Shown here piece after piece: positions 27,859 through 36,658 of a stretch of DNA of 64,000 bases. Source of the stretch: an uncultured Lachnospira sp. (GTDB lineage Bacteria; Bacillota; Clostridia; Lachnospirales; Lachnospiraceae). The stretch lies in NCBI GenBank assembly GCA_910589305.1, contig CAJUTV010000007.1, positions 1 through 64,000 of the forward strand, given 5' to 3'. The translations under genes and the position numbers were made by a program. Numbering within the stretch: the stretch's first letter is position 1; every line of letters starts with the position of its first letter. The notes beneath the pieces are model-generated. The model made no database searches, had not been told where the DNA came from, and saw nothing but the letters and a program-made list of their open reading frames with translations.

Positions 27859-28287
27859 TTAAAACTTTAATACTTCTGGCTTCTGAGCTGCTTGTTCATG
27901 GTCTGGACCAGCATATACATGAAGCTTTTTGTACATTTTTCTTCCCAAAGGTCCCTTTGGTAACATTCCCTTAACAGCAAGTTCAACAACTCTCTCTGGC
28001 TTCTTTGCCAACATCTCTTTGAGTGTTGTCTCTTTCATACCGCCAACATAACCTGAGTGATTATAGTAAACCTTTTGGTCAAGCTTCTTGCCTGAAACTC
28101 GAATCTTACTTGCATTGATAACAATTACATTATCGCCGCAATCCATATGAGGAGTAAAAGTAGGCTTGTTCTTTCCTCTTAATATAGCCGCAACCTGTGA
28201 TGCCAAACGGCCTAGTGTATAATCTGCAGCATCAACAACATACCATTTTCTTTCAATGCTTGATGCAGTAGCCATGTAAGTTTTCAT
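27859..28287 (-). CDS. rplM: 50S ribosomal protein L13
   Basis: 142 residues from the ATG at 28287, chosen for the AGGAGG 7 bases upstream; a longer in-frame ATG at 28320 lies ahead of that site and gives an unusual extension. Seen: ERKWYVVDA, GRLASQVA and HKTHM-like core (GSSYNHSGY variant). Transcribed with rpsI from the promoter at 28465-28493. Confidence 0.97.
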   Translation of the reverse strand: MKTYMATASSIERKWYVVDAADYTLGRLASQVAAILRGKNKPTFTPHMDCGDNVIVINASKIRVSGKKLDQKVYYNHSGYVGGMKETTLKEMLAKKPERVVELAVKGMLPKGPLGRKMYKKLHVYAGPDHEQAAQKPEVLKF

Positions 28288-28458
28288 TGGTTTTCCTCCT
28301 GAAATAATCTTAAAAATCAAACATATTTATTACTGGTTACCAAATGTCCAAAAGCAACCATATTAAAATTGATATTTTTATTATAAATGTTTCTTCGGGG
28401 CTGGCAAAACATTTAATACTGGTAAATATTCAACTGGGCGTACTTTTCCACGCCACAT
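28288..28458 (-). ncRNA. Structured 5' leader of rplM (possible L13 leader)
   Basis: About 170 bases between the promoter and the rplM start. It holds a GGCGT/ACGCC hairpin (28437-28454) and other pairable stretches. L13 autoregulatory leaders are known upstream of rplM-rpsI in Firmicutes; identity here is by position only. Confidence 0.45.
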
Positions 28459-28464
28459 TTTGAA

Positions 28465-28493
28465 ATTATATAACACACAACCACGCGTGTCAA
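28465..28493 (-). promoter_or_regulatory. Consensus promoter of rplM-rpsI
   Basis: Minus-strand TTGACA (28488-28493), 17-base spacer, TATAAT (28465-28470): both boxes perfect. It lies between truA and rplM, so rplM-rpsI has its own promoter besides read-through from ecf genes. Confidence 0.9.
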
Positions 28494-28541
28494 TAAAAAT
28501 CAGTAAATTTCTGTAATAAAAGATTAAAAATATTTATCTCT

Positions 28542-29309
28542 TTATTTATTACACAATTTTATCTCCATTAATGTTAGTCCTTGTGGCGGAGCTGTCTGTC
28601 CGGCGGCACAGCGTTCCTTTTTTTCTAACATATCAGCAACATACTGCGGCAAAAATTGACCTTTTCCTACTTGTACTAGAGTTCCTGCTATAATTCTTAC
28701 CATATTATAAAGAAAGCCATTGCCTGTAACACTAATTTTTACCAGATATGTATCATCTAATACAGCATTGACGCTTTCTGTTAAAATTTTAATGGAATAA
28801 ATTGTTCTAACAGTATGTTCTGCTTGTGTTCGTACACAACAAAAACTTTTAAAATCATGTTCTCCAATTAAAAAGGCTGCTGCTTGTCTCATAGCCTCTA
28901 TATTAAGATTTCCTCTTACATGCCATGCACAATTATGAAATTGCGGCAGTTCTATTTTTGATTGTAAAATAACATACTCATATGTTTTTATTGTATCGCA
29001 ATGTCTTGGATGAAAATCAACAGCCACTTCACATGAATAAAGCACTCTAATCTCTGGCGGAAGCCATCTATTGATTGTATATAAAAATCTATCTGGCGGA
29101 ATTGTTGACTGTGTATCAAAAACAGCAATATTGCCATAAGCATGAACGCCTGCATCGGTTCGGCTTGCACCTATCACCTGTATATTTTCACCTGTAGCCG
29201 CATAAATGGCTTTATTTAACTCTCCTTCTATTGTAGGAGCATTGGGCTGAATCTGCCACCCGCTATAAGAAGTCCCATCATATGCTACTGTCAACATGAT
29301 ACGTTTCAT
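28542..29309 (-). CDS. truA: tRNA pseudouridine(38-40) synthase
   Basis: 255 residues. Catalytic aspartate in GASRTDAGVHA; GTSYSGWQIQP start and GNGFLYNMVRIIAGTLV at the C-terminus are family signatures. It isomerises uridines in the tRNA anticodon stem-loop. Position after ecfT and before rplM is the common Firmicute order. Confidence 0.97.
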   Translation of the reverse strand: MKRIMLTVAYDGTSYSGWQIQPNAPTIEGELNKAIYAATGENIQVIGASRTDAGVHAYGNIAVFDTQSTIPPDRFLYTINRWLPPEIRVLYSCEVAVDFHPRHCDTIKTYEYVILQSKIELPQFHNCAWHVRGNLNIEAMRQAAAFLIGEHDFKSFCCVRTQAEHTVRTIYSIKILTESVNAVLDDTYLVKISVTGNGFLYNMVRIIAGTLVQVGKGQFLPQYVADMLEKKERCAAGQTAPPQGLTLMEIKLCNK

Positions 29310-29497
29310 TTTTTCCCCATTTCTGCACTATTTTTGCACAATGAATTAATTTTTTAACAACTTTCTATCCAATAATATACAAAAACAAATCAAATACTAT
29401 TTTTTGCTGACTTCTCCCACTACCTGTAAAAATAAAAAACTTTGCCATTTTACTTAAAATGAATCGATTTTACAAACCTTTCATATTGTAAAGCTTA

Positions 29498-30298
29498 TCA
29501 CAGAAAAATATTTATTACAATAACTATAATAAGATATACTGTCAATATTAAATAACCAACATAATCATTTTTGTGATATGTCAAAGGCTTCATTTTCGTT
29601 CTTCCCTGTGAGCCATGATAGCATCTTGCCTCCATTGCCATTGCTAACTCATTTGCCCTTCTAAACGCTGACACAAACAACGGAACTAAAATCGGTATCA
29701 TTGCCTTTGCGCGTTTAAGCACATTGCCCTGCTCAAAATTAGCACCCCTTGCCATCTGTGCTTTCATAATTTTATCAGTCTCATCAATTAGTATAGGTAT
29801 AAATCTCAATGCAATTGACATCATCATTGATATTTCATGTACAGGAACTTTAATTTTCTTCAAAAATCCCATACTTTTTTCTAAACCATCTGTCAAATGG
29901 TTTGGTGTTGTAGTAAGTGTCATAATAGAAGAACCCATAATCAGATATATCAGTCTTACCACCATAAATACAGCCTGATAAATTCCCTCTTTTGTTATTG
30001 TAAGCTTCCAAACTTGTACAACAACTTCCCCATCTGTTAAAAAAAGATTAAATGCAGCACTTATAATAATAATAATCAGAATTGCTTTTAATCCTTTTAC
30101 AATGAATTTTAATGGTACTTTTGATATCTTTATAATTGTCAACAAAAATATGGTAATAAACAGATAAGCCCATATGCTTTTTCCTGCAAACAATGATATA
30201 ATAAATACAAATGTCCCCATTAATTTCACTCTAGGGTCTAATCCATGTATTAGAGAATCTGTCTGATAATATTGCCCAATGGTTATATCTCGAATCAT
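29498..30298 (-). CDS. ecfT: Energy-coupling factor transporter transmembrane protein EcfT
   Basis: 266 residues from the ATG at 30298 (GAAAGGA 5 bases upstream); the longer in-frame start lacks a site. Five to six membrane helices and the C-terminal Ala-Arg-Gly motifs (QMARGANFEQG, AMEARCYHG) that contact the ATPases. It couples EcfA1/EcfA2 to vitamin-binding S components, which are encoded elsewhere. Confidence 0.95.
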   Translation of the reverse strand: MIRDITIGQYYQTDSLIHGLDPRVKLMGTFVFIISLFAGKSIWAYLFITIFLLTIIKISKVPLKFIVKGLKAILIIIIISAAFNLFLTDGEVVVQVWKLTITKEGIYQAVFMVVRLIYLIMGSSIMTLTTTPNHLTDGLEKSMGFLKKIKVPVHEISMMMSIALRFIPILIDETDKIMKAQMARGANFEQGNVLKRAKAMIPILVPLFVSAFRRANELAMAMEARCYHGSQGRTKMKPLTYHKNDYVGYLILTVYLIIVIVINIFL

Positions 30299-30463
30299 GT
30301 TTATCCTTTCTTGACATGCTCTTATGTCCAAAAATATATAACAATTCAGCCACGCCTTTTCCAAAGAAATCTATAGCTTTTTACTCTTAAAACAATGCTT
30401 GCTTATAATCTGATTAACACTTTATAACATTTTTTATAAACAAGTCAAACACTCAAAACAGAC

Positions 30464-30482
30464 CTTCCTGATAAGGTTAAAT
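30464..30482 (+). repeat. Dispersed hairpin repeat, right-end fragment F
   Basis: CTTCCTGATAAGGTTAAAT matches the right end of copies B, C and D. Located between ecfT and ecfA2, intergenic. Short, so a chance match is possible. Confidence 0.4.
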
Positions 30483-30485
30483 TCA

Positions 30486-31337
30486 TTATATTTTTCCCAA
30501 CGCTTTTAATATAGAATTTTTTGCATCTTCTATCGTAATAGCAGAAGTATCTACATCAAGTCCTGTCTGCTTTAAATCCTGCATAATATAGGTTACTTGT
30601 GGAGCTGAAAGCCCTATATTTTCCAATTCTTTATAATGTGCAAACACTTCTCTTGGCGTTCCATCATATGTCAAAACTCCATCATTCATCACCATAATTC
30701 GACTGACATAATTTGCGACATCTTCCATACTATGTGACACTAAAAGAACAGTAATGCCCATCTCATCATGCAGTTTTTTTACACAATTTAATATCTCATC
30801 TCTTCCCTTTGGGTCTAGTCCAGCCGTTGGTTCATCAAGAATCAGCACTTCTGGTTTCATTGCAAGAACACCTGCAATGGCTACACGTCTTTTTTGTCCG
30901 CCTGACAAATCAAAAGGAGATTGATAATACAAACGCTCATCTAGTCCAACAAGCCGCAACGCCTCAAATGCCCGCAGTTCCACTTCTTTTCTCGACAAGC
31001 CAAGATTTTTAGGTCCAAAACATACATCTTTAAATATATCGGTTTCAAATAACTGATGTTCAGGATATTGAAATACAAGACCTACCTTACTTCTCAATAG
31101 ATTCATATTGTAATCTTTATCGTATATATCTTGTCCATTATAATAAATCGTGCCTTTTGTTGCCTTTACCAATCCGTTTAAATGCTGTATCAATGTTGAT
31201 TTTCCTGAACCAGTATGCCCTATCAATCCGATAAATTCTCCATCTTTTATCACACAGCTTAGATTTCGTATAGCATGTTTTTCAAACCCTGTTCCTATCT
31301 CATAGGTATAATCAATTTTATCAATAATGATAGGCAT
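30486..31337 (-). CDS. ecfA2: Energy-coupling factor ATPase EcfA2
   Basis: 283 residues from ATG 31337; GGAGGTG upstream sits inside the end of ecfA1. Walker A GHTGSGKSTLI, signature LSGGQKRRVA, Walker B LILDEPTAG. ATPase of ECF vitamin uptake, forming a heterodimer with EcfA1. Confidence 0.96.
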   Translation of the reverse strand: MPIIIDKIDYTYEIGTGFEKHAIRNLSCVIKDGEFIGLIGHTGSGKSTLIQHLNGLVKATKGTIYYNGQDIYDKDYNMNLLRSKVGLVFQYPEHQLFETDIFKDVCFGPKNLGLSRKEVELRAFEALRLVGLDERLYYQSPFDLSGGQKRRVAIAGVLAMKPEVLILDEPTAGLDPKGRDEILNCVKKLHDEMGITVLLVSHSMEDVANYVSRIMVMNDGVLTYDGTPREVFAHYKELENIGLSAPQVTYIMQDLKQTGLDVDTSAITIEDAKNSILKALGKI

Positions 31338-31338
31338 G

Positions 31339-32190
31339 TTACACACCTCCTGCAAGAGCTTTTATCAACTCTTCTCTAGTCAATATACCCAGTGGAATGT
31401 CAAGCCCTGATTTGCGCAGTTCATATGCTAATTCTGTAACTTGAGGCACATCAAGTCTTAACTTTTTTAATTGTTCTACCTGTGAAAAAATGTCTCGTGG
31501 TTTACCTTCCATAACAACTTTACCTTTATCCATCACAAACACTTTATCTGCATGGATAACTTCTTCCATATAATGTGTGATTAATACAATAGTGACGCCC
31601 TCTTTTTTATTAAGCTGTGTTATAACATTTAAAATATCTTGTCTGCCCAATGGATCTAACATAGCCGTCGGTTCATCTAAAATAATACATTTAGGCTTCA
31701 TTGCCACAATTCCTGCAATCGCTACACGCTGTTTTTGTCCGCCCGATAATTTATTTGGTGAGGCATTGCGATATTGGTACATGCCCACCGCTTTTAAACT
31801 GTCTTCTACTCTTGTCCATATATCTTTTGTTGGAATACCAATATTTTCTGGTCCAAATCCTACTTCTTCATCGACAAGTGTGCATACAATTTGATTATCT
31901 GGATTTTGAAAAACCATTCCAGCCGTTTGACGCACATCAAGCACTTTATCTTCGTCCGACGTATCCATGCCATCAACCCACAATGTTCCCTCTGTTGGTG
32001 TAAGAAGCGCATTGATATGTTTAGCAAAAGTAGATTTACCTGAACCATTATGTCCTAATATCGCAATAAAATCACCCTTTTGAATATCAAGATTAACATT
32101 ATCAACCGCCGTGATGATTCCCTCAACATTGCCTTCTTCATCTCTTTGAATATACTCAAATGTTACATCTCTTGCTTTTATAATACCCAT
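31339..32190 (-). CDS. ecfA1: Energy-coupling factor ATPase EcfA1
   Basis: 283 residues. Walker A GHNGSGKSTFAK, LSGGQKQRVA, LDEPTAMLDP. N-terminal DVTFEYIQRDEEGNVEG contains the short insertion typical of EcfA1. Precedes ecfA2 with stop and start separated by 1 base. Confidence 0.96.
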   Translation of the reverse strand: MGIIKARDVTFEYIQRDEEGNVEGIITAVDNVNLDIQKGDFIAILGHNGSGKSTFAKHINALLTPTEGTLWVDGMDTSDEDKVLDVRQTAGMVFQNPDNQIVCTLVDEEVGFGPENIGIPTKDIWTRVEDSLKAVGMYQYRNASPNKLSGGQKQRVAIAGIVAMKPKCIILDEPTAMLDPLGRQDILNVITQLNKKEGVTIVLITHYMEEVIHADKVFVMDKGKVVMEGKPRDIFSQVEQLKKLRLDVPQVTELAYELRKSGLDIPLGILTREELIKALAGGV

Positions 32191-32477
32191 ATTTACTGCC
32201 GCTCAAAATATAAACAAATGTACCCTATATTAAGACGTAAAAAATGTTTATAAATATTTTTATTGTTTTAATATATATAATTTTGGATACTTTTCTAAGC
32301 AGCGCGCTCCTTTCTTTTTTTAGTACTTGTACTTTCTTTCAAGTTCTTCATAAAACAAACAAGATTTGTTTTAAACTTGCTGATAGATTAAATTTTCTTA
32401 TTTTACTAAAAATATTACAAATAACTCTTATCAATTTATTTTATAAACTTATTGATACATTGCTATTTGCTATTTTA
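32191..32477. other. AT-rich spacer between ecfA1 and rplQ terminator
   Basis: About 290 bases, AT-rich, holding presumably the ecfA1 promoter. I could not identify clear -35 and -10 boxes. An open frame of 78 residues on the plus strand here is hydrophobic, lacks a ribosome-binding site and is probably a compositional artefact. Confidence 0.4.
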
Positions 32478-32516
32478 TAAAAAAGCGTGGATATTGAGCT
32501 AATTCAATATCCACGC
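32478..32516 (-). terminator. Rho-independent terminator of rplQ (alpha operon end)
   Basis: Perfect 13-bp stem GCGTGGATATTGA/TCAATATCCACGC (32485-32516) followed on the minus strand by a T-run (32478-32484). Separates the alpha operon from ecfA1. Confidence 0.94.
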
Positions 32517-32534
32517 ACAGAGTACTTTTCTATA

Positions 32535-33071
32535 TTATACCAACTCAAGAAGCACTTCCATTGCTGCATCGCCTTTTCTTAAACCAATCTTAACAATCCT
32601 TGTATAACCACCCTTGCGGTCAGCATATTTAGGTGCGATTTCATCAAACATTTTGTTTGTAAGGTCAACAACCTTTGTGTTTCTCTTTCTTCCAGCCTTT
32701 TCTTCTGGAACTTCTGTTACCTTGTAAAGAACTTTATCCATCTGCTTTCTTGCATGAAGCTTAGAAGGCTTATCTTTCTTGATTTCTTTTTCAACAGTCT
32801 CATATACAGTTACTTTTTTGCCATCAACAACTTCCTTAACTCTCTTGCCTTCGCTGTCTTTTTTAGCAACTTTTGCTGTAACAGTAACGGTTTCAAAATT
32901 ATCTTTTTCCTTAATAGCCATTGTTATAAGTTTCTCAGCTTGCTTTTGAACCTCTTTTGCTCTGGCCTGTGTAGTAACGATTTTTCCATTTTGAATCAGT
33001 GCTGTTACCTGATTTCTAAGTAAAGCTTTTCTCTGGGCAGAAGTTCTGCCAAGTTTTCTATACTTTGCCAT
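32535..33071 (-). CDS. rplQ: 50S ribosomal protein L17 with internal insertion
   Basis: 178 residues against about 115-130 in most bacteria. The N-terminal KYRKLGRTSAQRKALLRNQ and C-terminal GGYTRIVKIGLRKGDAAME are normal; an insertion of about 50 Lys/Val-rich residues (about 60-110) lies between. GGAGG before ATG. Confidence 0.96.
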   Translation of the reverse strand: MAKYRKLGRTSAQRKALLRNQVTALIQNGKIVTTQARAKEVQKQAEKLITMAIKEKDNFETVTVTAKVAKKDSEGKRVKEVVDGKKVTVYETVEKEIKKDKPSKLHARKQMDKVLYKVTEVPEEKAGRKRNTKVVDLTNKMFDEIAPKYADRKGGYTRIVKIGLRKGDAAMEVLLELV

Positions 33072-33161
33072 TTTGTACTATCCTCCATATCCTACGAACA
33101 TACAAGCGCATTCGGTCTTACTGTATGCCGCGTTCTATATATGATTATTTTAAATTTAACT

Positions 33162-34133
33162 TTATTCTTCACTTGCGCTAAGACCTAATCCTAACTCTTT
33201 TAACTTTAAAAGTACTTCATCCAATGATTTTTTACCTAAATTACGAACTTTCATCATATCATCTGGCGTCTTATTGCAAAGCTGTTCAACCGTGTTGATA
33301 CCTGCTCTCTTTAAGCAATTAAACGAACGAACAGAAAGTTCAAGGTCTTCAATGCTCATTGAAAGTGCCTTGCTTGACTCATCTTCCTGCTGAACAACCA
33401 TAACTTCTGCATTAACAGCATTCTCAGAAAGATTGATAAACACATTTAGATGTTCACTTAAAACTTTCGCAGCAAGACTTAAAGCCTCGTCTGGTGCAAT
33501 TGTTCCATTTGTAAATATCTCTAGTGTCAATTTATCAAAATCTGTATCTTGTCCTACACGTGTATTCTCTACGGACATATTAACACGCTCAACTGGTGTA
33601 TATATTGAATCTATTGCAATAACCCCTGCAAGCATATCCTTATGTTTATTCTTTTCTGAACTTACATAACCTCTGCCATTTGTGATTGTAAGCTCCATTG
33701 AAAGCTCACAATCAGCACCGCCGTTCAAATGTGCAATAACAAGGTCTGGGTTCATAATTTCAATATCTGGGTCTACCTTAATATCTGATGCTTTCACTAT
33801 ACCTTCACCATTGACATCAATATGTGCAATGATTGGTTCCGTCAAATTGCTATTGTTCTTAATAGATAACTGCTTAATATTCATAACAATTTCTGTCACA
33901 TCTTCTTTTACACCAGGAATTGAACTGAACTCATGCAGAACTCCATCTATCTTTAAGCTGCTGACAGCAGTACCTACCAATGAAGAAAGCATAATCCTTC
34001 TAAGCGAATTGCCAAGCGTTAAACCATATCCTCTTTCAAGTGGCTCAACTACAAATCTACCATACTTTTCATCTGGTGACTGTTCAACCATTTCAATCTT
34101 TGGCATCTTGAAATTAAAATCTGCATCAACCAT
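33162..34133 (-). CDS. rpoA: DNA-directed RNA polymerase subunit alpha
   Basis: 323 residues. N-terminal assembly domain with GRFVVEPLERGYGLTLGNSLRRI and C-terminal domain (LELSVRSFNCLKRAGINTVEQL, helix-hairpin-helix) that binds UP elements and activators. Start ATG with GGAGG. Followed by rplQ. Confidence 0.98.
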   Translation of the reverse strand: MVDADFNFKMPKIEMVEQSPDEKYGRFVVEPLERGYGLTLGNSLRRIMLSSLVGTAVSSLKIDGVLHEFSSIPGVKEDVTEIVMNIKQLSIKNNSNLTEPIIAHIDVNGEGIVKASDIKVDPDIEIMNPDLVIAHLNGGADCELSMELTITNGRGYVSSEKNKHKDMLAGVIAIDSIYTPVERVNMSVENTRVGQDTDFDKLTLEIFTNGTIAPDEALSLAAKVLSEHLNVFINLSENAVNAEVMVVQQEDESSKALSMSIEDLELSVRSFNCLKRAGINTVEQLCNKTPDDMMKVRNLGKKSLDEVLLKLKELGLGLSASEE

Positions 34134-34171
34134 ATCTGACCCTCCTTCTAGGTTTTATAGTGCTGTCCTTA

Positions 34172-34765
34172 TTACTTAGAATACAACTCGACAATAAGCA
34201 TCTCATTAACAGGAACATCAATCACTTCTCTTGTTGGCAACATTTTAACAGTTCCCTTAAGAGTTTCCTTATCAGCCTCAAGCCATTCTGGAACGAGTCT
34301 GCCATTTGTTGAATCCAAAATTTCTTTATATCTTGCACATGACTTTGACTTTTCTCTAATTTCAATAACATCGCCAGCCTTTACAAGATATGATGGAATA
34401 TTAACACGTTTTCCATTCACTAAGACATGCTTATGGTCTACAATCTGTCTTGCTTCTTTTCTTGTTCTAGCAAAACCCATTCTAAAAATAATATTATCAA
34501 GGCGAAGCTCAAGCATAATCATGAGATTTTCACCTGTCATGCCCTTCATTCTTGCAGCCTTCTTATAATAATTTCTGAAAGGCTTTTCTAATACACCATA
34601 TATAAATTTAGCCTTCTGTTTTTCTCTGAGCTGTAAACCATACTCACTTATCTTTCTTCCAGCATTCTTAGCTTTTCTTCTGGATTTTTTATCTATTCCT
34701 AAAAATACAGGGTCTAAATCAAGAGACCTGCATCTCTTGAGAACCGGTGTTCTATTAATAGCCAT
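34172..34765 (-). CDS. rpsD: 30S ribosomal protein S4
   Basis: 197 residues. Starts AINRTPVLKRCRSLDLDP and carries the S4 RNA-binding motif with RLDNIIFRMGFARTRKEARQIVDHKHVLVNGK. It has no CxxC zinc pair in the N-terminus. In the alpha operon between rpsK and rpoA. Assembly protein for 16S rRNA. Confidence 0.98.
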   Translation of the reverse strand: MAINRTPVLKRCRSLDLDPVFLGIDKKSRRKAKNAGRKISEYGLQLREKQKAKFIYGVLEKPFRNYYKKAARMKGMTGENLMIMLELRLDNIIFRMGFARTRKEARQIVDHKHVLVNGKRVNIPSYLVKAGDVIEIREKSKSCARYKEILDSTNGRLVPEWLEADKETLKGTVKMLPTREVIDVPVNEMLIVELYSK

Positions 34766-34781
34766 CTTAATCTACCTCCTA

Positions 34782-35177
34782 TTAAACTCTTCTACGTTTT
34801 GGTGGACGACAACCATTATGTGGAACTGGTGTAACATCCTTAATACTAGTAACTTCAAGACCACAGGCTGAAAGTGCTCGAATAGCAGCTTCTCTTCCTG
34901 AACCTGGTCCCTTAACCATAACGTCTACATACTTTAATCCATGAATTAAAGCTGCCTTTGTTGCAGTTTCTGCAGCCATCTGTGCAGCATATGGAGTAGA
35001 TTTCTTAGAACCTCTAAAACCAAGACCGCCAGCACTTGCCCATGATAAAGCATTGCCTTCAGCATCGGTCAACGTAACGATTGTATTATTAAAAGAAGAC
35101 TGAATATGTGCCTGTCCTCTTTCTACATTTTTCTTAACACGCTTCTTTGTCACTTTTTTTGTAACTTTACCAGCCAT
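34782..35177 (-). CDS. rpsK: 30S ribosomal protein S11
   Basis: 131 residues. Core HIQSSFNNTIVTLTDAEGNALSWASAGGLGFRG and C-terminal THNGCRPPKRRRV-like end. Follows rpsM after 52 bases. Confidence 0.98.
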   Translation of the reverse strand: MAGKVTKKVTKKRVKKNVERGQAHIQSSFNNTIVTLTDAEGNALSWASAGGLGFRGSKKSTPYAAQMAAETATKAALIHGLKYVDVMVKGPGSGREAAIRALSACGLEVTSIKDVTPVPHNGCRPPKRRRV

Positions 35178-35229
35178 TTTTTTAACAAACCTCCTATGAA
35201 AACTCGTTTCCCATTTTATCGTCTATCTA

Positions 35230-35604
35230 TTACTTTTTCTTGTTTGCCACAGTCTTCTTTGGACCCTTACAAGTTCTAGCATTCGTCTTCGTCTTCTGTC
35301 CTCGACATGGAAGTCCTTTTCTGTGACGAATCCCTCTATAACAACCAATTTCTTTTAATCTCTTAATATTCATGGCAACTTCTCTTCTCAAGTCACCTTC
35401 TACTAAGTTCTCTGTATCTGCATCAATAACCTTAGCGATTCTTGCTACTTCCTCATCTGTAAGATTCTTTACACGCGTATCTGGATTTACTTGTGCTTCA
35501 GCAAGAATCTTTCCTGCTCTTACTCTGCCTATGCCATAAACATAAGTAAGACCGATTTCAATTCTTTTTTCTCTTGGTAAATCTACACCTGAAATACGAG
35601 CCAT
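35230..35604 (-). CDS. rpsM: 30S ribosomal protein S13
   Basis: 124 residues. Starts ARISGVDLPREKRIEIGLTYVYGIG and ends with a basic tail (KTKTNARTCKGPKKTVANKKK). First gene of the alpha operon. The Shine-Dalgarno AGCAGG is 11 bases from ATG and weak, and a structured leader of about 520 bases precedes it, which suggests translational control. Confidence 0.97.
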   Translation of the reverse strand: MARISGVDLPREKRIEIGLTYVYGIGRVRAGKILAEAQVNPDTRVKNLTDEEVARIAKVIDADTENLVEGDLRREVAMNIKRLKEIGCYRGIRHRKGLPCRGQKTKTNARTCKGPKKTVANKKK

Positions 35605-35617
35605 GTGTTTTTTAACC

Positions 35618-35734
35618 TGCTACTAATACTATATACAAAGATGTATACAGCAGATGATTTTTCTTCGTAATTTTAACATACCTACAAATTTTTAAAATTT
35701 AATGTAGGATATCATCTTTGTAGCTTCTCCTTTC
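35618..35734 (-). other. GCTAC...GTAGC leader element upstream of rpsM
   Basis: On the minus strand the element begins GAAAGGAGAAGCTAC and ends near TAGTAGCAGG just before rpsM. GCTAC/GTAGC and inner AAAGATG/CATCTTT can pair. A similar element lies at 42879-42967 upstream of rpsZ, sharing the two ends but not the middle. Possibly a regulatory RNA element. Confidence 0.5.
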
Positions 35735-35933
35735 TTTATATTTAAAATATAATATTTTCAGTTGCCAACAAATTCTTTGCTCAAATCTTTTGCAAGTCAA
35801 ATACTCCACAACAATCTAACGTCAATCTTTATTTACAGCAAAACAAAAAGTATCTGACCTCTTGCAATATACGTCAATATGTTTAAATAACCTCAATACC
35901 AGCAAATATAATCATTTGACTTATTGCTCACAC

Positions 35934-36005
35934 AAATAAATCAAATACAGACGCAGCCCGTCAATTCTTGACGTCTGAAATGTGTGCGTCGCATATGATT
36001 TATTT
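35934..36005 (-). ncRNA. Nested hairpin in the rpsM leader
   Basis: 72 bases fold into three nested stems: AAATAAATCA/TGATTTATTT (35934-35943, 35996-36005), GACGCA/TGCGTC (35950-35955, 35985-35990) and CGTCAA/TTGACG (35959-35964, 35968-35973). No T-run follows, so it is not a simple terminator. Located between promoter 36133 and rpsM. Confidence 0.65.
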
Positions 36006-36132
36006 AAAAAAATTATATATAATAAAGTAATCAACTACCTACAACTATGCCAGGCGGTTCATTACTGCAGCCGCAAAACAATAATCTCCATTCGCGCTAG
36101 TGACTCACAAACGAGATTTTTACAATATACAA

Positions 36133-36162
36133 ATTATACCATCTTGTATAATTGTATATCAA
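36133..36162 (-). promoter_or_regulatory. Promoter upstream of rpsM (alpha operon)
   Basis: TTGATA (36157-36162), 18-base spacer, TATAAT (36133-36138) on the minus strand. It follows the rpmJ terminator and would drive a leader of about 520 bases before rpsM. Confidence 0.65.
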
Positions 36163-36171
36163 AACACACAA

Positions 36172-36193
36172 ACAAAAAAGCATTGCTGCTTTT
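36172..36193 (-). terminator. Rho-independent terminator after rpmJ
   Basis: Stem AAAAGCA (36176-36182) and TGCTTTT (36187-36193) with a 4-base loop, followed on the minus strand by Ts. Ends the spc transcript after rpmJ. Confidence 0.65.
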
Positions 36194-36216
36194 AAAAAGT
36201 ATTTGCTTTTTTAGGA

Positions 36217-36330
36217 TTAACCCTGTCTTTGTTTGTGCTTTGGGTTCTCACAGATAACTCTGATGCTACCCTTTCTCTTAATAACTTTGCACTTTTCACA
36301 AATTGGTTTAACTGATGACCTAACCTTCAT
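36217..36330 (-). CDS. rpmJ: 50S ribosomal protein L36
   Basis: 37 residues: starts MKVRSSVKPICEKCKVIKRK and ends ENPKHKQRQG. The zinc ligands C11, C14, C27 and H32 are present, so this is the zinc-binding type. A strong AGGAGG precedes ATG. Too short for most gene callers' limits. Confidence 0.97.
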   Translation of the reverse strand: MKVRSSVKPICEKCKVIKRKGSIRVICENPKHKQRQG

Positions 36331-36435
36331 TGTAAAAGCCTCCTTTCAGACAAGTTCGTATAGCATTATAACACACCTTATTTTGGTAGTGCAAGATTTT
36401 TTTTATCTTTTTATTTATCTAATACATAAAAATTT

Positions 36436-36654
36436 CTATTTGTCTCTCCAAATAATTCTGCCTTTGCTTAAATCATATGGCGAAAGTTCAATTTTTACTT
36501 TATCACCAGGAAGTATTCTAATGTAATTCATCCTTAACTTGCCGCTTATATGAGCAAGTATTTGATGCCCATTTTCTAGTTCCACCTGAAACATAGCATT
36601 GGGCAATTTTTCAATTACCTTTCCTTCGATTTCAATTACATCTGACTTTGACAT
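36436..36654 (-). CDS. infA: Translation initiation factor IF-1
   Basis: 72 residues, the standard length, OB fold with VIEIEGKVIEKLPNAMFQVELENGH and GDKVKIELSPYDLSKGRI. Starts just after the KOW-domain gene with AGGAGG inside that gene's end. Confidence 0.98.
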   Translation of the reverse strand: MSKSDVIEIEGKVIEKLPNAMFQVELENGHQILAHISGKLRMNYIRILPGDKVKIELSPYDLSKGRIIWRDK

Positions 36655-36658
36655 TTAC

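Noticed and set aside
32244..32480. Plus-strand 78-residue hydrophobic frame
   Set aside because: AT-rich compositional artefact without a ribosome-binding site, in the spacer after rplQ's terminator.
35605..36216. T-box or known riboswitch before rpsM
   Set aside because: No T-box motif or recognisable riboswitch core; only unassigned stems.
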